Assembly: GCF_028553745.1 (NCBI RefSeq)
Contig: NZ_CP067129.1
Coordinates: 292,501-356,500 of the forward strand
DNA length: 64,000 nucleotides
Direction: 5' to 3'
DNA from: Paracoccus seriniphilus
GTDB lineage: Bacteria; Pseudomonadota; Alphaproteobacteria; Rhodobacterales; Rhodobacteraceae
Shown here: piece by piece, positions 37,468 through 46,429 of the stretch
How positions within the stretch are numbered: position 1 is the stretch's first letter
Layout: every line of letters starts with the position of its first letter
Notes under the pieces: generated by a model
What the model was told of the DNA's origin: nothing
The model's input: the letters and a program-made list of their open reading frames with translations, nothing else
The model's database searches: none
Program-made: the position numbers and the translations under genes

Positions 37468-38002
37468 GGTTCTGATGCCCTTGCTGATCTTGACATTTCT
37501 TGCGCCTGCCGCGCTGGCCCTTTGGCAGGCGCAGGGCCTTTCGCGCCTGTTTGCCGCCTTTGCGGAGTCCGGGGAGCTGCTGCAGGGCTGCACAGATGTG
37601 CCCGAAGCAGTGGCCTTGGCAGAGGAGCTGAGAGACCGCGCACTGCGCATCGAGCGCTACATGCGAAGCATCGAGGACCGCAAGACCGAACTGGCGAAAG
37701 CCGAGGAGAGCCTGACGGCGCGACTGCGCGAACTCAAGGCGCAAAAGAGCCGTATTCGCGCGCGCCAAGACTCTGCCTCAAGCGATGTGCGGTCAGATAT
37801 CGACCGGCTTGTGGCCCTGTATGACCAGATGAAGCCGGACCAGGCGGCGGCGGTCCTCACCAATCTGCCAGCAGATTTTGCGGCCGAGATCCTGATCCGG
37901 GTCCGTCCCGAAGCGGGGGCCAGAATCATCGCAGCGGTCGAGCCGCGTCAGGCCGCCCTGCTGACGGCTCAGATGGGCGCGCGCAGCGTCCGGAAACAGT
38001 AG
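37460..38002 (+). CDS. motE: MotE-family flagellar protein
   Basis: 180 residues. N-terminal signal/anchor (about 1-20), a long coiled coil (about 50-105), then an MgtE-N/FliG-like end: LVALYDQMKPDQAAAVLTNLP (landmark) and FAAEILIRVRPEAGARI. MotE is known in Rhizobiales as a chaperone of the MotC periplasmic motor protein. Start ATG at 37460 with GGAGG. It sits just before motA. Confidence 0.82.
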   Translation: MRKVLMPLLILTFLAPAALALWQAQGLSRLFAAFAESGELLQGCTDVPEAVALAEELRDRALRIERYMRSIEDRKTELAKAEESLTARLRELKAQKSRIRARQDSASSDVRSDIDRLVALYDQMKPDQAAAVLTNLPADFAAEILIRVRPEAGARIIAAVEPRQAALLTAQMGARSVRKQ

Positions 38003-38011
38003 GAGGCTGAA

Positions 38012-38878
38012 ATGTTCGGTTTTCTTGGCATCATCGTGACATTCGCCATGGTTTTCGGCGGCTATCTGCTGGCTGGTGGCAAGATGGCCGTGATCACCCA
38101 TGCGCTGCCCTTCGAGATGATGATCATCATGGGGGCCGCGATCGGATCCTATCTTCTGTCAAATGACAGTCATGTGCTCAAGGCGACGCTGACAGGGTTC
38201 AAACGTGCATTCTCGGGACCGAAGTGGACGGCCCAGGACCATCAGGATGTCTTGTGCCTGATGTTCCAGCTGCTGAGGATCGCGCGCGAAAACCCGGTCG
38301 AACTGGAACAGCATATCGAAACGCCCGAAGAATCCGCGATCTTCATGGCCTATCCGAAGCTGGCCGCCGATCATCATGTGGTGTCGCTGATTTCGGATAC
38401 GCTGCGTTCCAACAGCCTGACCTATGACGATCCCTATCAGGTCGAAGAGATGCTGAGCCGGCGCATTGCCATCATGCGCGAAGAGGAAATGCATGTCCCC
38501 CACGCGCTGCAAACCATGGCAGACGCCTTGCCTGCGCTCGGGATCGTGGCCGCGGTTCTGGGGGTGATCAAGACCATGAGTGCCATCGACCAGCCTCCCG
38601 AGGTTCTGGGGAAGATGATTGGTGGGGCGCTGGTGGGCACATTCCTGGGGGTCTTTCTGGCCTATGGATTCGTGGCACCTCTGGCCAACCGCCTTGGTGG
38701 CGTCGTGAAGCAGGATCTGGGCTTTTACGACGTGGTGAAATCCGTCCTTGTGGCCGGGTTGCATCAGCATGCGACGAACCTTTGTGTTGAGGTCGGGCGG
38801 CAGGCGGTGCCAGAGCATGTCCGTCCGAATTTCGACACTTTGGAAGCCGCCTTGCGCGAACTGAAAAAGGCGGCGTGA
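38012..38878 (+). CDS. motA: Flagellar motor stator protein MotA
   Basis: 288 residues with four membrane segments: two near the N-terminus (about 5-21, 33-50) and two at about 170-192 and 205-225, where ALPALGIVAAVLGVIKTM carries the conserved proline. The cytoplasmic loop RREEE-like IAIMREEEMHVPHAL contacts FliG. Proton or sodium flow through MotA/MotB turns the rotor; motB is not in the window. It overlaps the next gene. Confidence 0.95.
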   Translation: MFGFLGIIVTFAMVFGGYLLAGGKMAVITHALPFEMMIIMGAAIGSYLLSNDSHVLKATLTGFKRAFSGPKWTAQDHQDVLCLMFQLLRIARENPVELEQHIETPEESAIFMAYPKLAADHHVVSLISDTLRSNSLTYDDPYQVEEMLSRRIAIMREEEMHVPHALQTMADALPALGIVAAVLGVIKTMSAIDQPPEVLGKMIGGALVGTFLGVFLAYGFVAPLANRLGGVVKQDLGFYDVVKSVLVAGLHQHATNLCVEVGRQAVPEHVRPNFDTLEAALRELKKAA

Positions 38879-39156
38879 TGCTGGTGGCGGCACTTTTTCT
38901 GGCAGGTGTCGGCGCGGCCGGACAGATGGTCGATGCCTCGCCGCGACCTGAAACCTTTGAGCAAGAGGCGACGCGTTGGCTGCTTGAAGGTCGGGACCTT
39001 CCCCCGGACTACAGGCCGCGCCTGCTGGAGATGACACCATCCCGGCGGTTGCAGGCCATCGTGTTCCTGCGCCGCTCCGGCCTGCTGACCGGCAAGAGCT
39101 GGCGCCTTGACGACATCCTCAAGCCGGCTGCCCAGGCTACCGAGGACGAAAAATGA
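38875..39156 (+). CDS. Small exported protein between motA and flhA, unknown
   Basis: 93 residues. N-terminal signal-like hydrophobic stretch (about 2-17), then a soluble region with SPSRRLQ-type MTPSRRLQAIVFLRRSGLL. GTG 38875 or ATG 38878 both overlap the motA stop. The stop overlaps the flhA start (ATGA). It is a fixed member of this operon by position, but I do not recognise the family; a periplasmic flagellar accessory role is a guess. Confidence 0.65.
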   Translation: MMLVAALFLAGVGAAGQMVDASPRPETFEQEATRWLLEGRDLPPDYRPRLLEMTPSRRLQAIVFLRRSGLLTGKSWRLDDILKPAAQATEDEK

Positions 39157-41249
39157 AAGCTGTTGGCGCGATCGAGTCGAAGTCCGGAAAGTTTGTGGAT
39201 GCACCCTTGCTGGTCACTGGCGCGCTGATCGTGATCGTGATCTCTCTGGTCATCCCCTTGCCGCCGGGCTTGCTGGATTTCGGAATTGCCTTGTCGATTG
39301 CAACGGCGACATTGGTTCTTGTCATGGCCTCGCTGGTGGACAAGCCGACCGATTTCCAGGCATTCCCGGTTCTGTTGCTGGTCAGCCTGATCATCCGGCT
39401 TTCGCTGAATGTTTCCTCGACGCGGCTCATTCTGACCCGGGGGCATATGGGAACGGATGCGGCGGGGCAGGTGATCAACGGCTTTGCCAGTTTCGTGGCC
39501 GGGGGATCGCTGTTGATCGGGCTGACGGTCTTTGCGGTGATCTCGGTGGTGAATTTCATGGTCATCACAAAGGGATCGGGCCGCATGGCCGAGGTTGCCG
39601 CGCGTTTCGCATTGGATTCGTTGCCGGGCAAGCAACTGGCGATCGACGGGGATCTGAATGCCGGCGCGATCGACCATCAAGAGGCCAAGCAGCGGCGCAG
39701 TCAGGAGCAACGCGAGATCAGCTTTTTCGGTTCGCTCGACGGGGCATCGAAATTCGTCAAGGGCGATGCTGTCGCCGGGATCGTCATTACCCTGATCAAT
39801 CTTCTGATCGGGTTGACGGTCGGCATGATCGGGCATGACATGAGTTTGGGCGATGCCGTCACGACCTATTCGCATCTGACCATCGGGGACGGGCTGGTCA
39901 GCCAGATTCCGGCGCTGATCACCTCGATGGCGGCCGCGCTGCTGTTGTCGCGCGGGGGCGCCACTGACAAGACGTCTGACCTGTTGTCGCGCGAATTTAC
40001 CAGAACATGGCAGCCCGCCGCGGTTGTTGCCGCGACCATGTTGCTGATGTCCTTCGTACCGGGAATGCCGCGGCTGCTGTTCATCACTCTGGCGGCGGCC
40101 ATGGCCGGGGCGGCATGGTATCTTTCCGACCGACCCGAGAACAGCGATGACGCCGATCCAGAGGTCGATGTGCCAGAGGTCGCCGCACCACAGGGCAAGA
40201 TCGGCGATCTTCTGGATACGGATGATATCAGCGTCGAGATCGGTGCGGGGCTGGTGACAATCGCGCTTGATCCGGCGCGGGGGCTGGGCGGCAGGATCGG
40301 CAATCTGCGCATTCATGTGGCGCGGCATTTCGGACTGATACTGCCGGAGGTCCGGATCACGGATAGCGATGACCTGCCGGCGGGCGATTATCTGATCCGG
40401 ATCCAGAACGTCGTGCGCGGACGCGGCAGCCTGTGCCCGGGCGAGGTTCTTGCCCTGGCACCCGATCAACTGCTGGATCAGCTGCAGGGCAGCGAGGTGC
40501 GCGAACCCGTCTATTCCAGCCCCGCCAAATGGATATCGCGAGAGGATCAGGATGAGGCTGCAACGCGAGGGGCAACCGTCGTGACGCCGATGGAGGTGGT
40601 CTCTACCCATCTCATGGAGGTGGTAAAGGCCAATCTCTCCTCGCTGATGACTTTGGGCGCGCTGCAGCGTCAGCTTGAGGAACTGAAGTCGTTGTCCGAT
40701 CCCGCTCGCAGCGAGCGCAACCGCCGCTATCTGGACAGCATGATCCCCGACAAGGTGTCGCCCGAGGTCTTGCTGGCCATCTTGAGGGCATTGCTCGACG
40801 AACAGATATCCATTCGCAACCTGCCACTGATCATTGATGCCCTGTCAGAGTTTCGTGCGGTTGAATCGGTTGAAGCGATCTATGAAATGGTTCGCAAACG
40901 CTTGCGCGGGCAGATCACGCAGCAGTTTTCGGACGCTCGTGGCAGGATCTGGGCAGTACAGCTGCATCCCGCATGGGAGGCCGAATTCGTGCGTGCGGAT
41001 GCGGAAACCGGCCGCAATGGTGGCGGGGCACTGCCGCCCGCATTGACCCGCAAGCTGGTCGAGGCGGTGAACAAAGCACTTGCAGGCGGCGAACCCGGAA
41101 TGACGACCGTGGTGGTCGTGCCTGATCACCGTCGGCGCATGATCAGAGCCGTTCTGGGATCCGCCGGGGTCTCTGCGCCGGTCCTGGGTCTGGAAGAGGT
41201 GGACCCGGCTGCCGATCTTCAGCTGGTTTCTGCCGTCGAGTTTGCCTGA
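39153..41249 (+). CDS. flhA: Flagellar export gate protein FlhA
   Basis: 698 residues. Eight N-terminal membrane segments (about 1-320), with the FHIPEP-like cytoplasmic loop region (GRMAEVAARFALDSLPGKQLAIDGDL, landmark), and a C-terminal cytosolic docking domain (about 345-698) that receives chaperone-substrate complexes and forms a nonameric ring. Normal length. The stop overlaps the fliR start by one base. Confidence 0.96.
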   Translation: MKAVGAIESKSGKFVDAPLLVTGALIVIVISLVIPLPPGLLDFGIALSIATATLVLVMASLVDKPTDFQAFPVLLLVSLIIRLSLNVSSTRLILTRGHMGTDAAGQVINGFASFVAGGSLLIGLTVFAVISVVNFMVITKGSGRMAEVAARFALDSLPGKQLAIDGDLNAGAIDHQEAKQRRSQEQREISFFGSLDGASKFVKGDAVAGIVITLINLLIGLTVGMIGHDMSLGDAVTTYSHLTIGDGLVSQIPALITSMAAALLLSRGGATDKTSDLLSREFTRTWQPAAVVAATMLLMSFVPGMPRLLFITLAAAMAGAAWYLSDRPENSDDADPEVDVPEVAAPQGKIGDLLDTDDISVEIGAGLVTIALDPARGLGGRIGNLRIHVARHFGLILPEVRITDSDDLPAGDYLIRIQNVVRGRGSLCPGEVLALAPDQLLDQLQGSEVREPVYSSPAKWISREDQDEAATRGATVVTPMEVVSTHLMEVVKANLSSLMTLGALQRQLEELKSLSDPARSERNRRYLDSMIPDKVSPEVLLAILRALLDEQISIRNLPLIIDALSEFRAVESVEAIYEMVRKRLRGQITQQFSDARGRIWAVQLHPAWEAEFVRADAETGRNGGGALPPALTRKLVEAVNKALAGGEPGMTTVVVVPDHRRRMIRAVLGSAGVSAPVLGLEEVDPAADLQLVSAVEFA

Positions 41250-42004
41250 TGTGGAGCCAGGTCGCCAGCATGATCCCGTTTCAGGGCTGGGCGCTGCTGA
41301 TCGTCTATCTGCGCGTGCAGGCCTGTGTGATCGCCTTGCCCGGGTTGGGGGAAAGCGTTCTGCCGCTGCGAGTTCGTGTGGCCGCGGCGATGGCCCTGAC
41401 TCCGCTGCTTGCCGAAGGTATCCCTCCAGGTGCTTCACCAGAAGATCTTGCGGGTGGTCTGGCCCTGGCTGCGAGCGAACTGGTGATCGGCCTTGCTGCA
41501 GGCATGTTGATCCGTTTGCTGGCGCTTGCCCTGGATATGGCGACGACGGCAATCGCGGCAACCGCCTCACTGTCGCAGCTGGTGGGCGTTCAGAATGAGG
41601 CCGCGCCTCATCCGATTGGCAATCTGTTGCATCTGGGGGGCATCGCGATCCTGATGGCACTGGGGTTGCCGGTGATGCTGGCAAACCTTCTGGCCGACAG
41701 TTTCCTGCTTTGGCCCCCCGGGTCTCTGCCCGATATCGACCGGCTTGCCCCCGCCGCTGTCCAGGTGCTGGCCGACAGTTTTCTGCTGGCGATGATGATT
41801 GCGGCCCCCTTCACGCTGGGTGGTCTGCTGTTCCAGGCACTTTCCGGCGTGATCAGCCGGGTCATGCCGAGCTTGCCCGTCGTCTTCATCGGCTCCCCGG
41901 GGGCCATTCTTCTGGCTCTTGTGGCGCTGGCCGTCCTGGCACCGATGCTGATCGGAATCTGGGCAGATGCCGTTCTGCAATTCACCCTGCCGAGGCCCGG
42001 ATGA
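41249..42004 (+). CDS. fliR: Flagellar export protein FliR
   Basis: 251 residues, six hydrophobic segments. LPLRVRVAAAMALTPLL and the second half GVISRVMPSLPVVFIGSPGAILL (landmark) match FliR, the third gate component with FliP and FliQ. Stop and flhB start overlap (ATGA). Upstream flhA and downstream flhB support the call. Confidence 0.92.
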   Translation: MWSQVASMIPFQGWALLIVYLRVQACVIALPGLGESVLPLRVRVAAAMALTPLLAEGIPPGASPEDLAGGLALAASELVIGLAAGMLIRLLALALDMATTAIAATASLSQLVGVQNEAAPHPIGNLLHLGGIAILMALGLPVMLANLLADSFLLWPPGSLPDIDRLAPAAVQVLADSFLLAMMIAAPFTLGGLLFQALSGVISRVMPSLPVVFIGSPGAILLALVALAVLAPMLIGIWADAVLQFTLPRPG

Positions 42005-43062
42005 GCGAGCACAAGGACGACAAGAGCTTCGAACCGACCGAGCAGAAGCTGCGCAAGGCAAGAGAGCAGGGTGATGTGCCGCGCTCGACCGAGTTCAATA
42101 CGGCAATGATGTATCTTGGCGCCTGGCTGGCCTTTGCCGTCGCTGCGGGTCTTGCGGTAAAGCAATGGCTGGCCCTGGCCGGTCGCGCGCTGGGGGCAGG
42201 GGGGTGGCCTGTCGGATCGGTGTTTGCGCTGGCGGGATCGTTGTGGCGTCATGCGGCGCTTGCCTTGGTCCTGTTGATCCTGGTCCCTTGTGTGATGATC
42301 GTGATCGGTCTGATCTTGCAGCGGGCCTTGATCCTTTCGCCCGGGAAACTTGCGCCTGACATCAATCGCCTCAACCCGATCAAGACTGCGGGGCAGAAAT
42401 TCGGTCCCTCGGGGCTGGTGACATTTGGCATCTCGGTTGCCAAGGCGGCTCTGGTCTGTGTCGGAGGGTGGTATCTCTTCGCAGGTCTGATTGATCGGCT
42501 GGGCGCAAGCGCCATGGCAGGAACGCGCTGGGTGACAGCTCTGGGCGAAATCCTGGGGCGGGTGCTGTTGCTGGCTGTGCTGGTCTCGGTCGGCTTCGCG
42601 GTGCTGGACATGGTGTGGAAACGGTTTGAACACCTGCGCAAGAACCGCATGAGCCGCAAGGAGATGGAGGATGAACACAAGGAGGCCGAGGGCGACCCGC
42701 ATCTGAAGGCGGCAAGGCGTCAGCGCGCCGTCGACATTGCGATGAAGCAAATGCTGGCCGATGTGGAAAAGGCCGATGTGGTGATCGTCAATCCCACCCA
42801 TTATGCCGTTGCGCTGCAGTGGCAACCGGGAAGCGGGCGCGCGCCGGTATGTGTGGCCAAGGGCACGGATGATGTCGCCGCGCGCATTCGTGAGCGGGCC
42901 AGAAAGGGTAATGTGCCGATCTGGTCCGATCCGCCCTGCGCGCGCGCCATCCATGCGACCGTCGACATCGGCAGCGAAATCCGGCGCGAACATTTCGCCG
43001 CGGTGGCCGCCGCGATACGTTTCGCCGAGAACATGCGTCAGAAGGTGCGTGCAGGATGGTAG
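42001..43062 (+). CDS. flhB: Flagellar export switch protein FlhB
   Basis: 353 residues. Basic N-terminal EPTEQKLRKAREQGDVPRS (landmark), four membrane segments (about 35-205), and a cytosolic domain with the self-cleaving NPTH at 264-267. Cleavage switches export from hook to filament substrates. The start MSEHKDD overlaps fliR; a longer open frame upstream is not used. It overlaps the next gene by seven bases. Confidence 0.95.
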   Translation: MSEHKDDKSFEPTEQKLRKAREQGDVPRSTEFNTAMMYLGAWLAFAVAAGLAVKQWLALAGRALGAGGWPVGSVFALAGSLWRHAALALVLLILVPCVMIVIGLILQRALILSPGKLAPDINRLNPIKTAGQKFGPSGLVTFGISVAKAALVCVGGWYLFAGLIDRLGASAMAGTRWVTALGEILGRVLLLAVLVSVGFAVLDMVWKRFEHLRKNRMSRKEMEDEHKEAEGDPHLKAARRQRAVDIAMKQMLADVEKADVVIVNPTHYAVALQWQPGSGRAPVCVAKGTDDVAARIRERARKGNVPIWSDPPCARAIHATVDIGSEIRREHFAAVAAAIRFAENMRQKVRAGW

Positions 43063-43424
43063 ATTCAGCATCTCGGCTTGGCCGGCTTCAGCGCATTGCC
43101 CGGATCAAGGCCGAGCAAGAGTTGAAGAAACTGGCCGCCCTTGCGCAGCATGTCGAGGCGGCAAGGCAGCGTGTGGATGCGGCACGCACGGCATTGGATC
43201 AAAGCTATCGCAGTGATGCCCCGCTTGCTTTGGGCGAGGCGCGCATGGCAAATGCGCAGGCCGCCCGTGCCGCGCGGGATATGACCCGTGCCGAGGACGA
43301 GTTGCAACGCATGCAGCCCGTCTATGAGGCCGCGCGTCAGGTCGCTGCCCGCGAATTCGGACGGGCCGAGGTGTTGGCCGAACTGGCCGCGCGCCAGGCC
43401 CGCAACCGGCAAGACGCAGGCTGA
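43056..43424 (+). CDS. FliJ-like coiled-coil flagellar protein
   Basis: 122 residues, almost wholly a charged alpha-helical coiled coil (rich in Ala, Arg, Glu) with no membrane segment. Size, composition and place at the end of a flagellar export operon resemble FliJ, the ATPase-stalk and chaperone-cycling protein. FliJ proteins are too variable to be sure by eye. Start ATG overlaps flhB. Confidence 0.6.
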   Translation: MVDSASRLGRLQRIARIKAEQELKKLAALAQHVEAARQRVDAARTALDQSYRSDAPLALGEARMANAQAARAARDMTRAEDELQRMQPVYEAARQVAAREFGRAEVLAELAARQARNRQDAG

Positions 43425-43463
43425 CCGGCAGGCGAAAATCTTCCGGTGCTGCGCTGCGGCGTA

Positions 43464-43492
43464 TTGGACAGGGCGTATCGGGAATGATACGC
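43464..43492 (+). promoter_or_regulatory. Possible bioB promoter and operator palindrome
   Basis: GCGTATC (43473-43479) and GATACGC (43486-43492) form a perfect 7-bp inverted repeat with a six-base spacer. It begins 3 bases after a TTGGAC -35-like hexamer (43464-43469) and covers the expected -10 region. It does not resemble the published BioR (TTATMTATAA) site. A repressor site for the biotin operon is inferred. Confidence 0.5.
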
Positions 43493-43521
43493 AATGCGTC
43501 AGCCATTCGAGGAGGAACCCG

Positions 43522-44586
43522 ATGCTTGAAGCCAGCCCGCGCCCCGAAGTTGCGACATCTCGCAAGCTCTGGACGGCAGAGGAGGCAAGACGGCTTTTCG
43601 ATCTGCCTTTCATGGAGTTGCTGTTTCAGGCCCAGACCGTTCATCGTCAGAATTTCGACCCCAATCGCGTCCAGATGAGCCGCCTGTTGTCGATCAAGAC
43701 GGGCGGCTGCCCCGAAGATTGTTCCTATTGCAGCCAGTCCGCACGTTATGATTCCGGACTGTCCGCCTCGAAACTGATGGAGGTGCAGCGCGTCATCGCC
43801 GAGGCTCGCAAGGCGCGTGATGCCGGTGCGACGCGCTATTGCATGGGCGCGGCATGGCGCAGCCCGAAAGAGCGGGACATGGCCCAGATCGTCGCGATGA
43901 TCGAAGGCGTCAAATCCCTGGGCATGGAAACCTGCATGACGCTGGGGATGCTGGATGGGGATCAGGCCAAGCGGCTGAAAGCCGCAGGACTGGATTACTA
44001 CAACCACAATATCGATACCTCGGAAGCGCATTATTCCAACGTGATTTCGACGCGCAGCTTTGCCGATCGGCTGGAGACATTGCAGAATGTTCGCGACAGC
44101 GGAATCAAGGTCTGTTCGGGCGGTATTCTGGGGCTGGGTGAAGCCACGCAGGACCGCGTCGACATGCTGGTCACTCTGGCCAATCTGCCCGAACCCCCGG
44201 AAAGCGTGCCGGTGAACATGCTGATTCCGGTCGAGGGAACCCCGCTTGCGGATGCCGAGCCCGTCGACCCCATCGATTTCATTCGCGTGATCGCGACGGC
44301 GCGGATCATGATGCCGCAAAGCCATGTTCGTCTGTCCGCCGGGCGGACAGAGATGTCGGACGAGATGCAGGCCCTGTGCTTTTTCGCTGGTGCGAATTCG
44401 ATCTTTGTCGGGGATACCTTGCTGACCAAGGACAATCCCGGTGAAGATGACGACATGCGCCTGTTCGCCAAGCTGGGGATTCAGCCGATGAAGGTTCACG
44501 AACATATGCCCTCGGCTGAAGACGCCCCAGAGGCACGACGGGCCGCGGCTCGCGCGGCCGATCCCGCAATTCCGGTGCTGCGCTGA
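43522..44586 (+). CDS. bioB: Biotin synthase
   Basis: 354 residues. Radical-SAM enzyme inserting sulfur into dethiobiotin. CPEDCSYC gives Cys63, Cys67 and Cys70 for the 4Fe-4S cluster; conserved YNHNIDTS near 158 and SAGR near 285 (Arg of the auxiliary cluster) are present. The ATG at 43522 follows a strong GGAGGAA. First gene of bioB-F-D-A, five bases before bioF. Confidence 0.98.
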   Translation: MLEASPRPEVATSRKLWTAEEARRLFDLPFMELLFQAQTVHRQNFDPNRVQMSRLLSIKTGGCPEDCSYCSQSARYDSGLSASKLMEVQRVIAEARKARDAGATRYCMGAAWRSPKERDMAQIVAMIEGVKSLGMETCMTLGMLDGDQAKRLKAAGLDYYNHNIDTSEAHYSNVISTRSFADRLETLQNVRDSGIKVCSGGILGLGEATQDRVDMLVTLANLPEPPESVPVNMLIPVEGTPLADAEPVDPIDFIRVIATARIMMPQSHVRLSAGRTEMSDEMQALCFFAGANSIFVGDTLLTKDNPGEDDDMRLFAKLGIQPMKVHEHMPSAEDAPEARRAAARAADPAIPVLR

Positions 44587-44591
44587 ACGGC

Positions 44592-45752
44592 GTGGCCCCC
44601 ATCGGGACCGGTCCGGAACACGACCGGCTGGATTTCTACCGCAAGGATATGGCGCAATTGTCGCAACGCGGACGGCTGCGCAGCCTGTCGCCGCGGGCCG
44701 GTGTGGATTTCTCATCCAATGATTACATCGGACTGGCGGCCAGTGACCGGCTGAAGGATGCCATCCGCGCTGCATTGGACGATGGCGTCGCGGTCGGTGC
44801 CGCCGGGTCGCGTCTGCTGCGCGGGCATACCGAATGGCAGGCGGACTTCGAATTCGAGGCTGCGCGGTTTTTCGGAGCCGAGGCTGCGCTGGGGTTCGGC
44901 GGCGGCTACATGGCCAATTTCGCGCTGCTTGCAACCTTGCCACAGCGCGAAGACCTGCTGTTGATGGATGAGCTGTCTCATGCCAGCACGCATGAGGGGG
45001 CGCGTGCGGGGCGGGCCAGCGTGCAACGCTTTCGACATGGCGATGTCGCGCATGCCGAGGACGTCATCACGAACTGGCGCCGTGCTGGCAATACCGGCGC
45101 GGTCTGGATCGCGGTGGAAAGCCTCTACAGCATGGATGGCGATGTCGCGCCGCTGCGGGAACTGGCCGCGCTGGCGGATCGCCACGGTTTCCTGATCGTT
45201 GATGAAGCTCATGCAACCGGAGTCTTCGGTCCCGATGGTCGCGGTCTGACGCATCATCTGGAAGGACGCGAGAATGTTCTGACCCTGCACACATTGGGCA
45301 AGGCGCTGGGAGGCTCGGGCGCGCTGATCTGTGGCGCGAAATGCCTGCTGGATTTCATGGTCAACCGCAGCCGGCCCTTCATTTTTGCCACCGCGCCGTC
45401 GCCCTTGATGGCGGTTGCCGGACGTGCCGCGCTGCAGATCCTGCGCGACGAGCCCTGGCGACGTGACCTGCTGCAGGACCATATCGCCTGTTTCAACGAC
45501 GAGATGGCCCGCCGCCTGCCGCGGATTCAGACCAGCGGCAGCCAGATCGTCCCCTTGATTGTCGGACCCGATGCAGAGACCATGGCACTTGCCGCGCAGA
45601 TTCAGGCACGCGGCTTTGATGTGCGGGGCATTCGTCCCCCGACCGTCCCCGAGGGCAGCGCGCGGCTGCGTATTTCGCTGAACCTGAATGTGACCCGGCA
45701 GGATATCCGGCGCCTGACGGACACACTGGAGGAGTTGTGGCCAGATTTGTGA
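44592..45752 (+). CDS. bioF: 8-Amino-7-oxononanoate synthase (GTG start)
   Basis: 386 residues. PLP enzyme joining pimeloyl thioester and alanine. GSRLLRGHTEWQADFE near 72, DEAHATGVFG near 204 and HTLGKALGGSGAL with the Schiff-base Lys near 237 are conserved. GTG start five bases after bioB. The end overlaps bioD by 16 bases. Confidence 0.95.
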   Translation: MAPIGTGPEHDRLDFYRKDMAQLSQRGRLRSLSPRAGVDFSSNDYIGLAASDRLKDAIRAALDDGVAVGAAGSRLLRGHTEWQADFEFEAARFFGAEAALGFGGGYMANFALLATLPQREDLLLMDELSHASTHEGARAGRASVQRFRHGDVAHAEDVITNWRRAGNTGAVWIAVESLYSMDGDVAPLRELAALADRHGFLIVDEAHATGVFGPDGRGLTHHLEGRENVLTLHTLGKALGGSGALICGAKCLLDFMVNRSRPFIFATAPSPLMAVAGRAALQILRDEPWRRDLLQDHIACFNDEMARRLPRIQTSGSQIVPLIVGPDAETMALAAQIQARGFDVRGIRPPTVPEGSARLRISLNLNVTRQDIRRLTDTLEELWPDL

Positions 45753-46429
45753 TCACCGGCACCGGAACCGATATCGGCAAGACCGTCCTTGCGGCGGGTC
45801 TGTGCGGGTTGATCGGGGCGGACTATTGGAAACCGGTCCAGACCGGACTGGCGCATGATCTGCCCAATCCGATGGCGGGCGGGCGTAGGCAGGGCTTGTC
45901 TCCCATGGATGGCAGCCGCGCCTATCTGCCTGTCGCGGGCACCGATTCCGCCGAGGTCGAGCATCTCTCCGGCCAGCCGGTGCATCCCGAAGCCTATCTG
46001 CTGCGCGAGCCGCTGTCGCCCCATCGCGCCGCCGAACTGAATGGCGTGGAGATCGACCCGGCCGATCTGACACCCCCGGATGCGGATCGGCTGGTCGTCG
46101 AAGGCGCAGGTGGTGTTCTGGTGCCCGTCACCCGCGACATTCTCTTCGCGGATCTCTTCGCGCAATGGCAGATTCCGGTCATTCTGGTGGCCACGACGGG
46201 ATTGGGCACGATCAGCCACAGCCTTTCGGCGCTGGAAAGTCTGCGTGCGCGTCAGGTGCCGGTCCATGGAATCGCCTTTGTCGGCGAGGACAATCCCGAC
46301 AATCTGCGAACCATCTGCGAACTGGGCAGGGTCAGGCTGCTGGGACGGCTGCCCTTTCTGGAGCAGTTGGACCGCTTCAGTCTGGCGGCGGCCATGCACG
46401 AACAATTCGATCCGGAGGACTTCCGTTGA
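45737..46429 (+). CDS. bioD: Dethiobiotin synthetase (GTG start)
   Basis: 230 residues. ATP-dependent ring closure of diaminopelargonate. P-loop GTGTDIGKT at 8-16 and KPVQTG at 32-37, with EGAGGVLVPVT near 123 for nucleotide and substrate. GTG start inside the bioF end; the stop overlaps the bioA start. Confidence 0.95.
   Translation: MARFVITGTGTDIGKTVLAAGLCGLIGADYWKPVQTGLAHDLPNPMAGGRRQGLSPMDGSRAYLPVAGTDSAEVEHLSGQPVHPEAYLLREPLSPHRAAELNGVEIDPADLTPPDADRLVVEGAGGVLVPVTRDILFADLFAQWQIPVILVATTGLGTISHSLSALESLRARQVPVHGIAFVGEDNPDNLRTICELGRVRLLGRLPFLEQLDRFSLAAAMHEQFDPEDFR

Noticed and set aside
43464..43492. BioR operator upstream of bioB
   Set aside because: The palindrome GCGTATC-N6-GATACGC does not fit the TTATMTATAA consensus.
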